A stretch of DNA of 64,000 nt from Cephalopachus bancanus (GCA_027257055.1 JAPVLO010000003.1:11163501-11227500), one strand, 5' to 3'. Shown: positions 1 to 10,904, counted from the stretch's first letter. Notes: a model not told the origin generated them from the letters alone. Translations and numbers: made by a program.

Positions 1-46
1 AGGTGCTGCTACAGCCATCCAGGACACCACACTTTGAAAATCACTG
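1..46 (+). mobile_element. MER5-type hAT MITE, 3' end
   Basis: The window opens inside a small hAT-Charlie type DNA transposon. The text 'ccacactttgaaaatcactg' near 27-46 matches the typical MER5 terminus (…cacactttgagaaccactg). Only the last ~45 bases are in view. It is non-autonomous and has no coding capacity. Confidence 0.55.
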
Positions 47-1084
47 GTCTAAAACATCTACAGATCTGACACAGCGAGTGGCTCCCCACATGGCCCCTTT
101 TCAAAGCAGAACCAGCACTACTTCCTGTCAATAGAGGAAGATATTTTTCATTTCACAAATTAGTAGGGACCCTTGTTCTTCTTTCCAATTCAGTGGTCAG
201 AAGTGAAAGTCAACCAACTCTTCGTGATTAAACCCTGAAGCTGGGTTGGCCACTCATTGAGGGAAGAGAGTTTAACCACACCTAAATGAATGGGTTTGAT
301 CAATAATGAAGTAAGCTGTTCTGGAATAATTGTGATGATGAAGCCGTGGTCAGACTGTGCGATGTAGGAGGCAGTTAGGAGCAGTTGTGCTTATTCATGG
401 TGGACTCAATAGGACTTCGGGGAGTAAAACACTGAGCCAAACAGAATACATATAATTTTTCAGCGGGGAAATAAATACTACTGAGAGTACTGAGAATGCT
501 AAAGGGAATATAGAGATAGAGTGCTACACCTGGCTTCTAAATCTCCTTCTAATGTGTGGGAATTACCCAATTTGGGAAGTTGAGTCCAGGCCCACAAAAG
601 AAGCTAACAACGCCAGGCACTTATCTGGCCTGCATTTAGAGAACCTGATGGAGACTCTGTCCATCAGTGTGCTAACTTCAATCACCACTCAGGTTAAGAA
701 TCCAAGAAGCAAGGACCACCAAGAAGTGAAAATCTATCCACCAATGGGTAGGACAGCTCCACTGAGTTTCTAGAAGTATCTGGGGCAGCTGTCCAAGAGA
801 CAACACAAGGCATGTTGGTGGTTTAGGTATGAATGCTATGGTACCTAATGCCCAGGGGAGGCTACACTGGTGCCTTCATCCGCTCAGTTCTGGGCCTGGT
901 TGGGGGGTGTTATTCCTGACTTCAGAGCCTCCAAGCTTAGTGCCAGAGAGGTTTTGTTTTGTTTTCCTTTTTTAAAATTTTGTTGTTGTTGTTAACTTTT
1001 GCTTGAAGCTGAGAACCCTGCTCAACTCAGAATAAGTTTAAAATAAACTCCGAAATAAAAAAAAATCTCCATCTGAATCCTGCT
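47..1084. other. Unique sequence, no feature recognised
   Basis: No repeat family, splice-flanked open frame or RNA gene is evident. A short T/GTT-rich tract lies at about 950-995. The 73-codon frame at 552-773 has no recognisable motif and is best treated as chance. Confidence 0.5.
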
Positions 1085-1250
1085 ATTCCATCTTTGGGGG
1101 TTATTTTGAGCAAATCTCTTAGCTTATCTGAGCCTTAATTTCTTAAACTGCAAATTGAGAAAGAAGAGTAATTTCTATACAAAGGTAGTGGGGATAAAAT
1201 GAGACAGATAAGTGGAAATGCTTTGAAAATGTGAGTTACTATTTTTACAC
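1085..1250 (+). mobile_element. MIR SINE
   Basis: Diverged MIR core in plus orientation. It reads like the consensus gggcaa..tctcttagcttatctgagcc…taaactgcaaatt, followed by the 'gataaaatgagacagataagtg' region. MIR is an ancient tRNA-derived SINE, long inactive. Confidence 0.6.
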
Positions 1251-1289
1251 AAGTGTAGACTAACATACATGGCCTCTACTGAGACTTTA

Positions 1290-1525
1290 CTTTGGCCCTT
1301 CCTCCTAAAATTGTGAGCCATCTCTATTCTGTGTGCTTGTCAGTACCTCAAAGTGTCTCTACCTAGAGCATTTTCACAATGAATTTTAACTAGTCACGTG
1401 CTAATCTGTCTCTTCTATGAGACTATAAGCGCCTCAAGGGCGGTCTTATTTAACATTTGTTTCCCCTCTAGTATCCACTGGTACACAGTAGGCTCACAAT
1501 CATTGTCAATTAGATCAAACATGAA
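1290..1525 (+). mobile_element. L2 LINE 3' end
   Basis: Text around 1415-1510 (gagactataagcgcctcaag, then 'ctggtacacagtaggctcac') follows the L2 3' UTR consensus 'agactgtaagctcc…gagggcagg…ctggcacatagtaggcgctc'. It is an old, 5'-truncated, inactive copy. Confidence 0.55.
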
Positions 1526-2315
1526 AGAATTTGCTGGGAGCTCCACAAACATACTAGAAAGTTCTCAGTTCAGATGCAAACCTCACTTTGCTCCTGTGCA
1601 ACACTTTTTGGATCTGTGACAACACACCCCAGTGGACAAGGGAGCAATCAGATGGAATATGTTCTTGGTGAGGCTACTGGTTGTCCTACAGGTGCGAGTG
1701 ATGGACACAGTGGAGGGAACGCATCTTAATTGGTGGCATGAAAAACATTTCCCAAGTGCTGGGTTGGGTTGTAAGTGCCATCTGTCCTGCCACAGAGGAT
1801 TAAAGGGAAGAATACCTTTCTCCGGATTCTGGAGACAGTGCAGGCATCAAGATGAGCTGTTGATATTAACTTGTCTGTGCTCCACCTGGCTAATTGCAGG
1901 AGAGGGAATCTGTCTAGGGTTTCCAGTTTGAAATCAAATGGATGATGCAGTGGCAGGTCTCTCGTTCCCAGGTGTCTGGTTGTATTTGTTAAAGGAAATT
2001 CTAGAGAGAATGAGAATTAAACATTTTGTGGCCTATCCTGGAAGGTTTAATGTCAATATACTCCACTGTTTGATGTTTGATCTCCCAGTGGCAGAAGAAA
2101 TAAAATGTACTTCTTTATTCTGGCCCTATTTTCTTTTGTACATCCTTTTCCATTTGTTTACTCCCTTCACAACAACTGAGTTCCTGTGTTGGGTACTGGG
2201 GACACAAAGGAAGATATAATATTGTTTCTGAAATCTGAAAATTCACTGTCACGGATAAGAGATGGAGGATAAAATCAGACCTGTAAATGAACAATATAAC
2301 AGAGGTCTATACAAA
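1526..2315. other. Unique sequence; weak L2-like patch at its end
   Basis: No confident repeat or gene is seen. At about 2155-2215 the words 'tgagttcctgtgttgggtac' and 'ggggacacaaagg' faintly recall the reverse complement of an L2 3' end. The 99-codon frame at 1632-1931 contains an AG acceptor-like site (after 1690) but no matching donor, so no exon is called. Confidence 0.4.
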
Positions 2316-2412
2316 GAATTTTGGGGGGAGAAGGGAAGAGAGAGAGGAGTGGGAGAGAAGAAAGGGAGCAAGGAAAGAGAAAGAGAAAGGAAAAGAGAAA
2401 GAAAAGAACTTC
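2316..2412 (+). repeat. GA-rich low-complexity tract
   Basis: Nearly pure A/G sequence (ggaag, gagag, aaaga units) of about 95 bp. The Lys/Glu/Arg-rich frames across it are artefacts of this composition. Confidence 0.9.
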
Positions 2413-2756
2413 AGCTACGTCCAGGGGTCATGGTCCCTGTCTGTTATATTTTCTGTGCCTCCTCCCTCATTCTGTTTGAGAATAGCCTACCCCTACCGTT
2501 GAAGTTCCAGGAGGACTACCCCTCAGAGGGTTTCTTCATTGTCCAGAGGGAAGTCACAAGTCCAGACCTGGTCAACCATGTTACACCCTCTTTCTGTCCT
2601 CAGTGATGGATACAAATAACAGGATGTGACAAATGAAAGTCAAAGAGAGTCTGTCCATGAGACAGGCTGCTTAGTGTGCTGAGAAAGAATGAGTTGCTCC
2701 CTCCACTGAGACCATAAATACTGGTCTGCTGGAGGCCTTCAGAGTTGGGACTGGCC
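2413..2756. other. Unique sequence, no feature recognised
   Basis: No repeat family or conserved frame was recognised in this stretch. Confidence 0.4.
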
Positions 2757-3118
2757 AGGCTATGTTGTGGTAACAATCTCCAAGTCTTAGTGACTGATGA
2801 CAAAGGTTTCTGCCTTATTCATACCATCAGCCCACTGAGGGTCAGCTGAGAGCTCTGTTCTAAATGCCCTCACTTGGGACCAAAGCTGATCAAGCAACTG
2901 CTGATTTAAATGTTGCTGGTCACTATAGCAGAGGCGAAAAAAATCACTGGAGGAGCATGTCCTGCCAGTTAAATGTTCCAACTCAGAAGTGACACAGGTC
3001 TCTTCTGCTTATATAATACATTGGCCAGAACTTGGTATACGACCCCACCCCTTCCTATGGGATTTGGGAAATGTTAAGTCTTCTGAGTTCCCAGAAGAGA
3101 AAATAATCAGAAATATTT
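2757..3118 (-). mobile_element. MLT1-type LTR (ERVL-MaLR), old subfamily
   Basis: On the minus strand this follows the long-diverged MLT1 pattern. Plus-strand landmarks are 'gttgtggtaacaatctccaa' (LTR 3' end), 'gggtcagctgagagctctgt', 'gtgacacaggtctcttctgc', 'cattggccagaactt' and 'cccagaagagaaaataa' (LTR 5' side). No internal retroviral coding sequence is attached, so it is a solo LTR. Confidence 0.6.
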
Positions 3119-3207
3119 GAAGGACACAGGAATGTATATGAGTGCAGGTATAAATGTATATGAATATCTAGAGAAAGATACATATTTTATATTAATAAGT
3201 GTGTATA

Positions 3208-3420
3208 CAATTATGTGTCACTTCACGACAGAGGTACATTCTGAGAAATGTGTTGTTAGGCGATTTCGTTGTTGTGCGAGCATCAGAGTGTACTTACACA
3301 AACCTAAAGGTAGAATCTACTACATACCTAGGCTATATGATCTAGCCTATTTTTCCTGGGCTACAAACCTATACAGCTTGTCACTGTACTGAACACTATA
3401 GGCCGTTGTAATTTGCACCT
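3208..3420 (+). mobile_element. Tc1/mariner-like MITE (copy A), 3'-truncated
   Basis: Starts just after TA (3206-3207) with 'caattatgtgtcacttcacg'. This matches the terminus of copy B at 18189-18500 read on the other strand. Internal blocks shared with copy B include 'ttctgagaaat', 'ttaggcgattttgtt'-like text, 'acttacacaaacct', 'cctaggctatatga' and 'ggctacaaacct'. The copy stops near 3420 without reaching its second terminus. The family looks Tigger/MER-like (TA target), but I cannot fix its name. Confidence 0.65.
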
Positions 3421-3794
3421 GTATCTTTGACTTTCAGTAATCGCAATCTTCTTTTAAAAGGGGCTAAATGGTTCATGTGTCTGTCTTTCATAAAATACAG
3501 GAACTTTCTTTCCTGAGACAAATATTGGCACCTGTGGTTGGAATAATGTTTTTTTTCCTGACAGGACAAATGAAGAGTCATTGAATAATGAGTACACGTA
3601 CAGAAATAATATTGCTTGGGTGTTTTGTTTTGGGCCGGAGGGAAAGTTATACACATGCATGAACATTAGGATGTTAATGCTCCTTTTCTTAATCCATGTG
3701 TGACCCTCGTGCCATATACTGTATTCTGTAAAAAAATGTCAGTGGAGAATACCAGCTGACATCTTCAAGTAATAGGAATCAAAGTCATAGCATA
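3421..3794. other. Unique sequence, no feature recognised
   Basis: No repeat, gene or RNA gene was recognised. The two overlapping minus-strand frames here (3396-3666) show no domain. Confidence 0.4.
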
Positions 3795-3990
3795 CATTTA
3801 TCATGTGACTTCTTTGCACCCAGCACTATGCAGGGTGCTTAAATGCTTGATCCAATTCTGTTTTTATGACAACCCTGTGATAAGTATGGTCACCCCCATT
3901 TTAGAGATGAAGAAATTAAGGCCTCAGTGAGTTCAAATAAGGATCAGGATCCAGATGCTGCTTTTATTCCACACTCTTCTCTGTCTCTCC
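3795..3990 (-). mobile_element. MIR SINE
   Basis: Reverse-orientation MIR. Landmarks are 'cacccagcactatgcagggt', 'atgacaaccctgtgataag', 'cccccattttagagatgaag' and 'aattaaggcctcagtgag'. Confidence 0.75.
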
Positions 3991-4321
3991 AATTCTCTCA
4001 CTCCCTGGCTCCAAAATCTACTTCTCAGTGTTCACTTGGGGGGAGTGAGTTTCTGGCCCTCTCAGCTTCTGCAGTGGGAGGTGAGCTTCTGGCGAGGAAG
4101 TTGTGGAGGAAGAGAGAATGGCTGGTAGGAAGGCAGCCAGCAGCAGCTGCTTCTCCATGGCACGTGGGACAGGATGAAGAAACTGGAAATGTTTACTGCA
4201 GGGGAGAAGGATGGAGAGGGTGTGGCTGCTGTCTTTAGACATCCTATATCTCTTCTACGAGTAGATCTAGGGTGGTAAGCCCAGGACCATGGGTGAATAT
4301 TTCAATATGAATTTTATCTTT

Positions 4322-4613
4322 ATCTTTTTTTTAAAATCAGATTTTCACTCTTTCACCCAGACTGGAGTGCAGTGACATGCTCACAGCTACTGCAGCCTAA
4401 ACTTGCTGGGTTTGGGCAATCCTTCCACCTCAGCCTTCCAAGTAACTGGAACCACAGGCACACAGCACCACACCCAGCTAACTTTTGATTTATTGCATAA
4501 ATGAGTTCTCACCAACTTGCCCAGGCTGGTCTCAAACCCCTGGGCTCAGGCAATTATCTCTCTTCTACCTCTCAAAGTGCCAAGATTATGGGTGTGAGCC
4601 ACCATACCCGGCT
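4322..4613 (-). mobile_element. Alu SINE (old, dimeric)
   Basis: Near full-length Alu on the minus strand. It begins with a T-rich tail (4327-4333), then 'cacccagactggagtgcagt', 'ccttccacctcagccttcca', 'cacacccagctaac', the mid-element A-rich linker, 'gcccaggctggtctcaaac' and 'gtgtgagccaccatacccgg'. Divergence suggests a J-age copy. Confidence 0.9.
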
Positions 4614-4734
4614 CAGTAAGAATTTTCTAACAGCCCAGCACTCAAGATCATGGGCTGAACAGAGTGAAGGTCACTCAAGGTGCTCAGACACAAACTGGAA
4701 GAAGACAGGCTGGGGGGAAGGGGATGTACTCTTG

Positions 4735-4930
4735 AGTTGACCCAGCCCTGCCACATCTGAGATCTGTGACATAGGACAGGTTATTTAAACTTTGAGTCTC
4801 TCTTTTCTCATTATAAATTGAGCCCAATAATTCCTATTGTGCAGGCTCATTATGAGAATTAGAGGTAATACTTGTACCGAACTGTCATAGAGCAGTGGAA
4901 ATAATAATACTATAATCACTGCCTTAGATG
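4735..4930 (+). mobile_element. MIR SINE
   Basis: Plus-orientation MIR. Landmarks are 'gacataggacaggttattta', 'ctctcttttctcattataaa' and 'ggctcattatgagaattaga', matching the consensus exon-like core. Confidence 0.65.
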
Positions 4931-5635
4931 GGACATCTTCCTTCACACAGCTGTTTTAGATTCAAGAATCAAATGAGGAGGGCGGAGCACTGAATGGTAT
5001 TACCTGCAGAGATCTCATCAGGGTAAAAAGGTCTTTACGAAGCATAACTTCATAATGTGGGCAATTTTCTTCTTCATGATTTCAGGATATCACCTTTGAG
5101 AGCAGAACTGATCGGTGGATGGCAGTAGTCTTGTTACAGGAATGTTTTTCTTTGGTGTTCACAGAGGGGTGGGGAGTTTTCCATATTATGTGTATTTCAT
5201 CTCCAATAAGGGATCAAGTTACTTTCTTTGACTTAACTGCAGTGGGCCTGTCATCAACCCTCCATCTCTGTAAAATTCTCACTACTGAGTTTACAATTGA
5301 TTGTTCCTTTCCACATACAATAATTGCTTCATTAGAGGCTTCAGATGGTTCATTGTGTTGGCAACTTCCTGTAAAACTGTCTGCACAATCAGGGCCAGAT
5401 ACAAGCCACTTGAGTCATCAGGGATATAAGTATTTGTTTATCTGTGTGTGCATGTGTGTGTGTTTGTTTGTTTTCAAAATGCAGCATATTATGTGGGATT
5501 TAATCCCACAATTGGGATGAGGGGTAGCACACAGGCAAACAGGATCTGTCCCTGAGTAAGCTCAGCCACTTAAGGGTATCAGTTACCACCCATTTACTAA
5601 CAACTTTCTGTTTTCTAGCTCCAGCCCAGATCTCT
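4931..5635. other. Unique sequence with a short TG-rich tract
   Basis: No repeat family is recognised apart from a short TG/TTTG tract at about 5440-5473. The 133-codon frame at 5119-5520 has no motif I recognise and ends in that low-complexity tract. Confidence 0.4.
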
Positions 5636-6005
5636 TCCCTAACTTCAGACGAGATAGTCAAACACCTCAAGGCAGCCCTCCACATGTAATTCCACAGGCC
5701 TCTCCTACTCAACATCCTCAACCAAGAGCTCATTACCACCATTACCACCCCACACACACCTCCCACTCCGTTGCATTCTCATTCCCCCAAAACCTGTGAC
5801 CTCTCCCCTTCCCCATCTCAGTAAGTGGAATTCCCAACCAACAGTCTCACAGATTTCTGCCCATTGTCCACCTGCCCTCCCTCATGATCTATGCCAACCA
5901 CCAAGCCCTACAAATTCTTCTTATACCTCTCTGTCCTGGGTTGGTCCACTCCCTCATTTCTATGTCCATTTCTTTGGCATAAACTACCACTATTTTTTCC
6001 ATGGA
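5636..6005 (+). mobile_element. L2 LINE, internal ORF2 fragment
   Basis: The C-rich plus-strand text resembles the L2 reverse-transcriptase C-terminal region. Landmarks are 'ccttccccatctcagtaagt' (consensus ccccatctcagtgaatgg), the downstream 'tcacagatttctgccc', and T/C-rich blocks. It is heavily decayed. Confidence 0.5.
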
Positions 6006-6077
6006 TTACAGCCATAGCTTCTTCCATGTAGGCTCCCTCCAGGTTCAGAAAGATAGTGACAGCCATGTTTTAAAAAC

Positions 6078-6182
6078 TGGACATGATAGCATGTGCCTGT
6101 AGTCCCAGCTACTCAGGAGGTTGAGGTGGGAGAATCACTTGAGGCCAGAAGTTCAAGGCCTGCCTGGGCAACATAGCGAGAT
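6078..6182 (+). mobile_element. Alu fragment (plus strand), truncated
   Basis: Reads 'gcctgtagtcccagctactc', 'aggaggttgaggtgggagaa', 'cacttgaggccag' and 'gcctgggcaacatagcgaga' without a poly(A) end. It stops abruptly where a minus-strand Alu begins at about 6183. Confidence 0.8.
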
Positions 6183-6434
6183 GCAGGAGTGCAGTGGCAC
6201 ACTCCCGGTCACCGTAGCCTCGACCTGCTGTGCTCCGGCGATCCTTCCACCTCAGTCTTCCAAGTAGCCGGAACTACAGGCACGTGCTACCACACCCAGC
6301 TAATTTTTGATTTACTGTAGAGACGAGGTCTCACCAAGTGGCCCGGGCTGGTCTCAAACCCATGGGCTTAGGCAATCCACTCGTCTTGGCCTCCCAAAGT
6401 GATGGGATTACAGGCTCAGCCACGGAGCCCTGGC
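6183..6434 (-). mobile_element. Alu SINE (lineage-type), lacking poly(T) end
   Basis: Minus-strand Alu with 'ggagtgcagtggcacactcc', 'gcctcgacctgctgtgctcc', 'cttccaagtagccggaac', 'gcccgggctggtctcaaacc' and 'ggattacaggctcagccac'. The expected poly(T) and 'gagacagagtctcactctg' start is missing. The element joins directly to the plus-strand Alu fragment before it, suggesting inverted-Alu recombination or deletion. Confidence 0.85.
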
Positions 6435-6536
6435 TGTTCCTCTGCCTTTTAACCTCCTTCCCCACCTGGAAAATTTCTGTTCATCCTCAGTGGTCACTTC
6501 TCTGGCTTTCACAGATGAAGGCAGTTATCCTCCTTT

Positions 6537-6912
6537 GTGTTAGTCAGTTGAGGCTGCCATAACAAAATACCATCGACTGAGAGGCTTAGACAACAGAAAG
6601 TTATTCATCACAGTTCTGGAGGCTGAAAGTCCAAGACAAGGATTCCAGCATGGCCAGCTTCTGGTGGGGGCTCGCCTCCTAGCTTGCAGATGGCCACCTT
6701 CTCTGTGTCCTCACATGGTGGTCAGAGAGAGAAAGAAAGCACTCTGATCTCTTCTTATAAGGGCATTCAACCATGAGGACTCTACCCCCCACGACTGCAT
6801 CTAAATCTAATTAACCCCCCCTCAAAAGGCCTCACCTCCAAATAACATCACATTGGGTATTAGAGCCTCAAAACATGAATTTTCAGGGGGACACAAACAC
6901 TCCTTAGTCCAT
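6537..6912 (-). mobile_element. MLT1A-like LTR (ERVL-MaLR)
   Basis: Well-preserved solo LTR on the minus strand. Landmarks are 'aggctgccataacaaaatac', 'catcacagttctggaggctg', 'gtgtcctcacatggtggtc', 'cttataagggcattcaacc' and 'ctcaaaacatgaattttcag', with 'ggacacaaacactcc' at its end. No internal retroviral sequence adjoins it. Confidence 0.85.
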
Positions 6913-6949
6913 GAATCCTTTCATCCTACCTTCACACGTTACTGTGTGT

Positions 6950-7185
6950 AATCATTATAATGGCTATAAATACCAAATATGCTTCCTAGTCCTCATTCAT
7001 TTAATTCCCACAACTATCCTAAATGGGTAGAAACTTTTGTTCCTATCTTAGAAATGAGGAAACCGTCACAAAATGGAGAGACCACTTGCCCAAAGTCATA
7101 CAACCATCAAGTGGCAGCCCACCCAAGAGTGAATTCAGGGCTCCTGGCCCCAAAGACAAGGTCTAACCACTCTCCCATATTGCCT
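6950..7185 (-). mobile_element. MIR SINE
   Basis: Minus-orientation MIR. Landmarks are 'aattcccacaactatcctaa', 'cctatcttagaaatgaggaa', 'ccacttgcccaaagtcatac' and 'aagtggcagcccacccaag'. Confidence 0.75.
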
Positions 7186-7189
7186 AGAC

Positions 7190-7502
7190 CAGGAGTTGGT
7201 GAATGTTTTCTGTACAGGGCCAAATAGTAAATATTTTAGACTTTGCAGGCCATATGTTCTATATCATAACCACTCAACTCTGCCATTATAGCACAAAAGC
7301 AGCCATAGAAAATATATAAATGAATGAGCATGGCTTTGTTCCAATAAAACTTTATTTATGGACTCTGAAATTTGAATTTCATAGAGTTTTCATGTATCAT
7401 AAAATAGTCTTCTTTTGATTTTTTTTCCCAACCATTTAAAAATGTAAAAACCAATCTTAACTCACAGGCTGTACAAAAAAACACATAGTTCGCTGATCCC
7501 TG
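7190..7502 (+). mobile_element. hAT-type MITE with 8-bp target duplication
   Basis: A non-autonomous hAT transposon. The termini are inverted: 'caggagttggtga' at 7190 and 'ttcgctgatccctg' ending at 7502. They are flanked by gcctagac (7182-7189) and gcctaaac (7503-7510), an 8-bp direct duplication with one mismatch. Internal landmarks are 'gggccaaatagtaaatattt', 'ggctttgttccaataaaact' and 'gcaggccatatg'. The same family recurs at 15140, 35495 and 50395. Confidence 0.85.
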
Positions 7503-7554
7503 GCCTAAACAACTATAATGAACTTAGAATAGTAATTATTTTTCTAAACACATG

Positions 7555-7975
7555 TCTCTTCTCCAATTCCTCTTGACCCTCTCAAGCAGGAACCTGCAGT
7601 ATTCATCTCATATCTCCAATAGGCCACTTGACATTTCCCACTCCAGGGTGTTTTCACTTATTTCTATAGCCTCCTCACCTCCTTCAGGTCCTAATGCAAA
7701 TGTGTCCTTCTCAGCAAAGCTGCCCCTGGCCACCCTGTCTAAGGCTGTGGCAGCCTCCTCTGCAATTCATACCTTTTATCACATTTTATCTTCCTCCTTT
7801 GTACTTCTCACCATCTAACCAAGGATATAGTGTTCCCCTTTATCTTGTTTATTGACTTACTCCCAGTAGAATGTTAGCTACCTGCAGGCAAGCATGTCTC
7901 TTTTGTTCACCGCTGCAGATCCAGAACCCAGAAGGCTATTTTGCACATAGTCAAAGCGAAATAAATATTTGACTA
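7555..7975 (+). mobile_element. L2 LINE 3' end
   Basis: Plus-strand L2 tail. Landmarks are 'aatgcaaatgtgtccttctc', 'agcaaagctgcccctggcca', 'ttatcacattttatcttcct', 'agaatgttagctacctgcag', 'gtctcttttgttcaccgctg' and 'cgaaataaatatttgactaa'. It is an inactive fragment. Confidence 0.75.
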
Positions 7976-9659
7976 ATGTGCCCACTCGCTTGGCTAAGTC
8001 ATTTACAAAATCCAGCACAGAGCAGATTCTCAAAATGAAAAGTTTGCATGAACAGCTAGGTGAGGCACGGATCACGTTCCTCCTGAGAGTGTACATTTTG
8101 GGGTTTGCAAACGATCTCTCTCATCTTCCATGGAGTGCGTACAGGGCAGAAACAGGCCCTTGTTTTCTCTCTCTCTGGCCTTCCTGCTAAGCGTTGATCT
8201 GTGCTGAGGTTTCTTTGAGGTGTGAACTCCTGACCCCGCTCCTTCTGGAATGCTGAGCTGGAGCCTCTCAGGGAGGAGGCAGGACGTGACTAGGGCGCAG
8301 GGATCAGCCTCAGACGGGAGCAGCAGATGGAGCCGAGGACAGCTTGGTGAGGAAGGCCTGGAATTCTGGCAGAAAAGGGAAAAGGTGCATGCCAGGGCTC
8401 CCGGGCGGGCTGGCAGAGAAGGACGGGCTTCTTGTTAAGCTAATTGAGGTAATTTTTGCTGCCACCTTTTGGATAGTAACAAAATTCTCCTTCTACCAGC
8501 CACTGATCATATCTCTGCTTCCTGCCACATTTCATTGTACAGACAGTGCTCTAAATTTAGCTACATTTATTTAGCTATTCCTTAAAACTTTGTCACTTAA
8601 AAAATAATTATAGGATTTCTCTGACAGACTGCAATACACAGAGTGCACCAAATTACAGGTATAATTTGGAGAGCCAACTGGGATCACCAAATAAAATTGA
8701 CAGCAGCAGCCTAATTCCAGAATAATCCATGTGGTGCTGGAGAGGCTTTGTTCTTTAGGCTTTGTCCCTCTCCGTAATCTGTGTATTGAGCCAGAAGGTC
8801 AAAGAAACCAAAGGAAACTAAAAGAAGTGTGGACCCCCGGGGAAGTCCAGGCTTCCTTCTGCTTGGCAGAACTGGGCAGACCACCAGGCCCAAGACGTGC
8901 TCTCCCTGCATGAAAAGAAAGTTAGCTTCTGTCCTTCCACCTAGCTAAGAGCCTGATAAGATGAGCTCTAGGAGAGAAGTATTTCATCAATTTTTAAAAT
9001 TTTATTTTCTGTTTTCTGTCATTGGAAACTACGGACACCAAAGCTCATCTCCCAAGGAAACATCGATGCTCAGGAAGAAAAGAACAGGTCCTTCTGGGAA
9101 GTGAAGATCCCACTCAGCAGAGCACAAGTGGACATAAAGCCACAGCGGGATGGATAATTCTGTTACCAATTCATTTTACAAACAGTCCTGAGCTCCTGCT
9201 TTTGTGTAGACTCTGGGGACACACAAGCAAATCCGAGGGGTCGGAGGGATCTCTCCGGCCTAAAGCCGGCGGATGCTACAGAAGAAGAGCCCAGGAAGGG
9301 CAGAGAGAGCCCTGAGAGTCCTGCTTGGGGGAGTAGTTGGGCCCAGAGGCAGGGAACTGGCAATGAGGATAGCGCCGCCCTTCTGGTGATCAATGATGTC
9401 TGTGGATTCCCCTTGCTACATTAAGCTCTTTCTTTCTCAGATGGTTCATCATGGCCTTTGGGGAGAAATAAAGAACACTCTAGCAAGAGATAGTTCCCTG
9501 GGGATCTGGGTGGAGTCCAAAGACTCCCTTCAGGAGTTCATCCTTAGAGGTCAATCCTGGCACAACTGGAGGCTCAGAGCACCTCCAGCATGAATACAGA
9601 TGAATACAGCCATGTAGTCCAGCTGGAAGTGATCTTGGGAATTTTCTGTTCCAAGTTCT
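7976..9659. other. Unique sequence with a GC-richer block
   Basis: No clear repeat is seen over 1.7 kb, apart from a faint reverse L2-like patch at about 9160-9235. The part at 8230-8440 is richer in G+C than its surroundings and includes 'gctcccgggcgggctggc' (8398-8415). The part at 8560-8700 is AT-rich and unique. None of the frames here has recognisable domains. This could be old, constrained regulatory sequence, but that is inference only. Confidence 0.4.
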
Positions 9660-9765
9660 GTGTTTGTCAGTGTTGCTAACTCAAGCCCAGAGCAGTTGAG
9701 TGACTCGTTACTGGCCATAGAGCAAGGCTGGAGCCAGGTCTTAAAAAGAAACTAGCTCTCTTGTC
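9660..9765 (-). mobile_element. MIR-class SINE fragment
   Basis: Minus-orientation words 'ctcaagcccagagcagttga', 'gtgactcgttactggccata' and 'ggctggagccaggtctta' parallel the MIR/MIR3 segment 'cagagaggttaagtgactt…gagccaggtct'. Confidence 0.45.
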
Positions 9766-9789
9766 TCCCGGTCCAGGGGTACCATTTTC

Positions 9790-10055
9790 AAAGCAACTCC
9801 TGGGCTAGTGGAAAGAGCACTGGCTTTGGAGCCAGATGTTTTTCGAATTTGAATTCAGGCCCAGTCACACATCAATCCTGAGGCGTGGGTAAGCTTCTCG
9901 AAGTCTCTGTTTCCTCATCTGTAAAATGGGCACAGTCATTCCTCTTGAGTCACCTGCATTGTGTGGTTATAAGGCTCAAATGAACCAGCTAAGGTGAAAG
10001 TGCTTTGTAAATTATAAAGTGCTGAGTGAATACTGATCATTGTTATATTGTCAAC
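9790..10055 (+). mobile_element. MIR SINE, near full length
   Basis: Good plus-strand match: 'gctagtggaaagagcactgg', 'ctttggagccagatg', 'ctctgtttcctcatctgtaa', 'aatgggcacagtcattcc' and 'gtgctttgtaaattataaag'. It is among the best-preserved MIRs in the window. Confidence 0.85.
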
Positions 10056-10694
10056 CGAAGCTCAGATCCCAAAGGAGCCTGACCTTCCAATTGTGGCACT
10101 AGATAGAACAGTAGCACAGTGTCCTTAGAGCCGGTAGAAGGCTGAAAGCAGGTCCCAACACTACTCTACTGTCCATCCTTCCCTCTCACCCCTTCCTGTC
10201 TTCCACTGGGTCTGAGTAGAGTAAGCTGCAAATCTGTCCACCCTTCACAGTATCTCTGAGACCTTGGCTATGCAAAAGCCAGGAGGCAGATCCAGGACAT
10301 ATGACTAGTTCTCTTCTGCTGGTGTGAACTTCTCAATTCTCAGTCTTTTCTTTGTTTCCCAAGGAATTAGAACACATCAACTCCTATGTGGTTGCCCATC
10401 TCCTATGAAACCAGAGACTTTGACACCTGGAAGAGTTAACAGCCATGCTGTAAGGCCCCAGGCTGGGATGGCTAATAGTTAGCAGCTGACCCCAGCCCCT
10501 GATTACTGCTCCTGCAAAGCCTGTAGCCAGAACTATCAGCTCCCTGGGATGGGCTGCAGAAATCTCAGGGACCTACATGGTCATGGATCCCCTACTAGTA
10601 CCTAAAGGAGCAGAGGACAAACTTGAGCTCCCTCTGAAGACAGCCTTCCTAATTAGTGACCACCTCTGAGTGTAACCTCCTCATTAACTAAGGC
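10056..10694. other. Unique sequence, no feature recognised
   Basis: No repeat family, exon or RNA gene was recognised in this stretch. Confidence 0.4.
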
Positions 10695-10885
10695 ACAGCG
10701 TTGATATTCACTGAGCACCTACTATATGACAAGGGCTTCCCTATGCATGATTACACTGGTCCTCCGGTACCTGCTGAGTTAGAAACAACCAACTCCTGCT
10801 TGAAAAATGAGGAAATGAGAGTCCAGAAAGGATGTGAAATTTACCCAAAGTCATGCAGTTAGCAGCAACATGATAATGGCAACAA
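10695..10885 (-). mobile_element. MIR SINE
   Basis: Minus-orientation MIR with 'ttcactgagcacctactata', 'aaaaatgaggaaatgagagt' and 'tacccaaagtcatgcagtta'. Confidence 0.65.
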
Positions 10886-10904
10886 TGAGTGGTTTCAACT
10901 CTGT

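Noticed and set aside
2262..2606. Lys/Arg/Glu-rich frames resembling a charged coiled protein
   Set aside because: They translate a GA-rich simple repeat.
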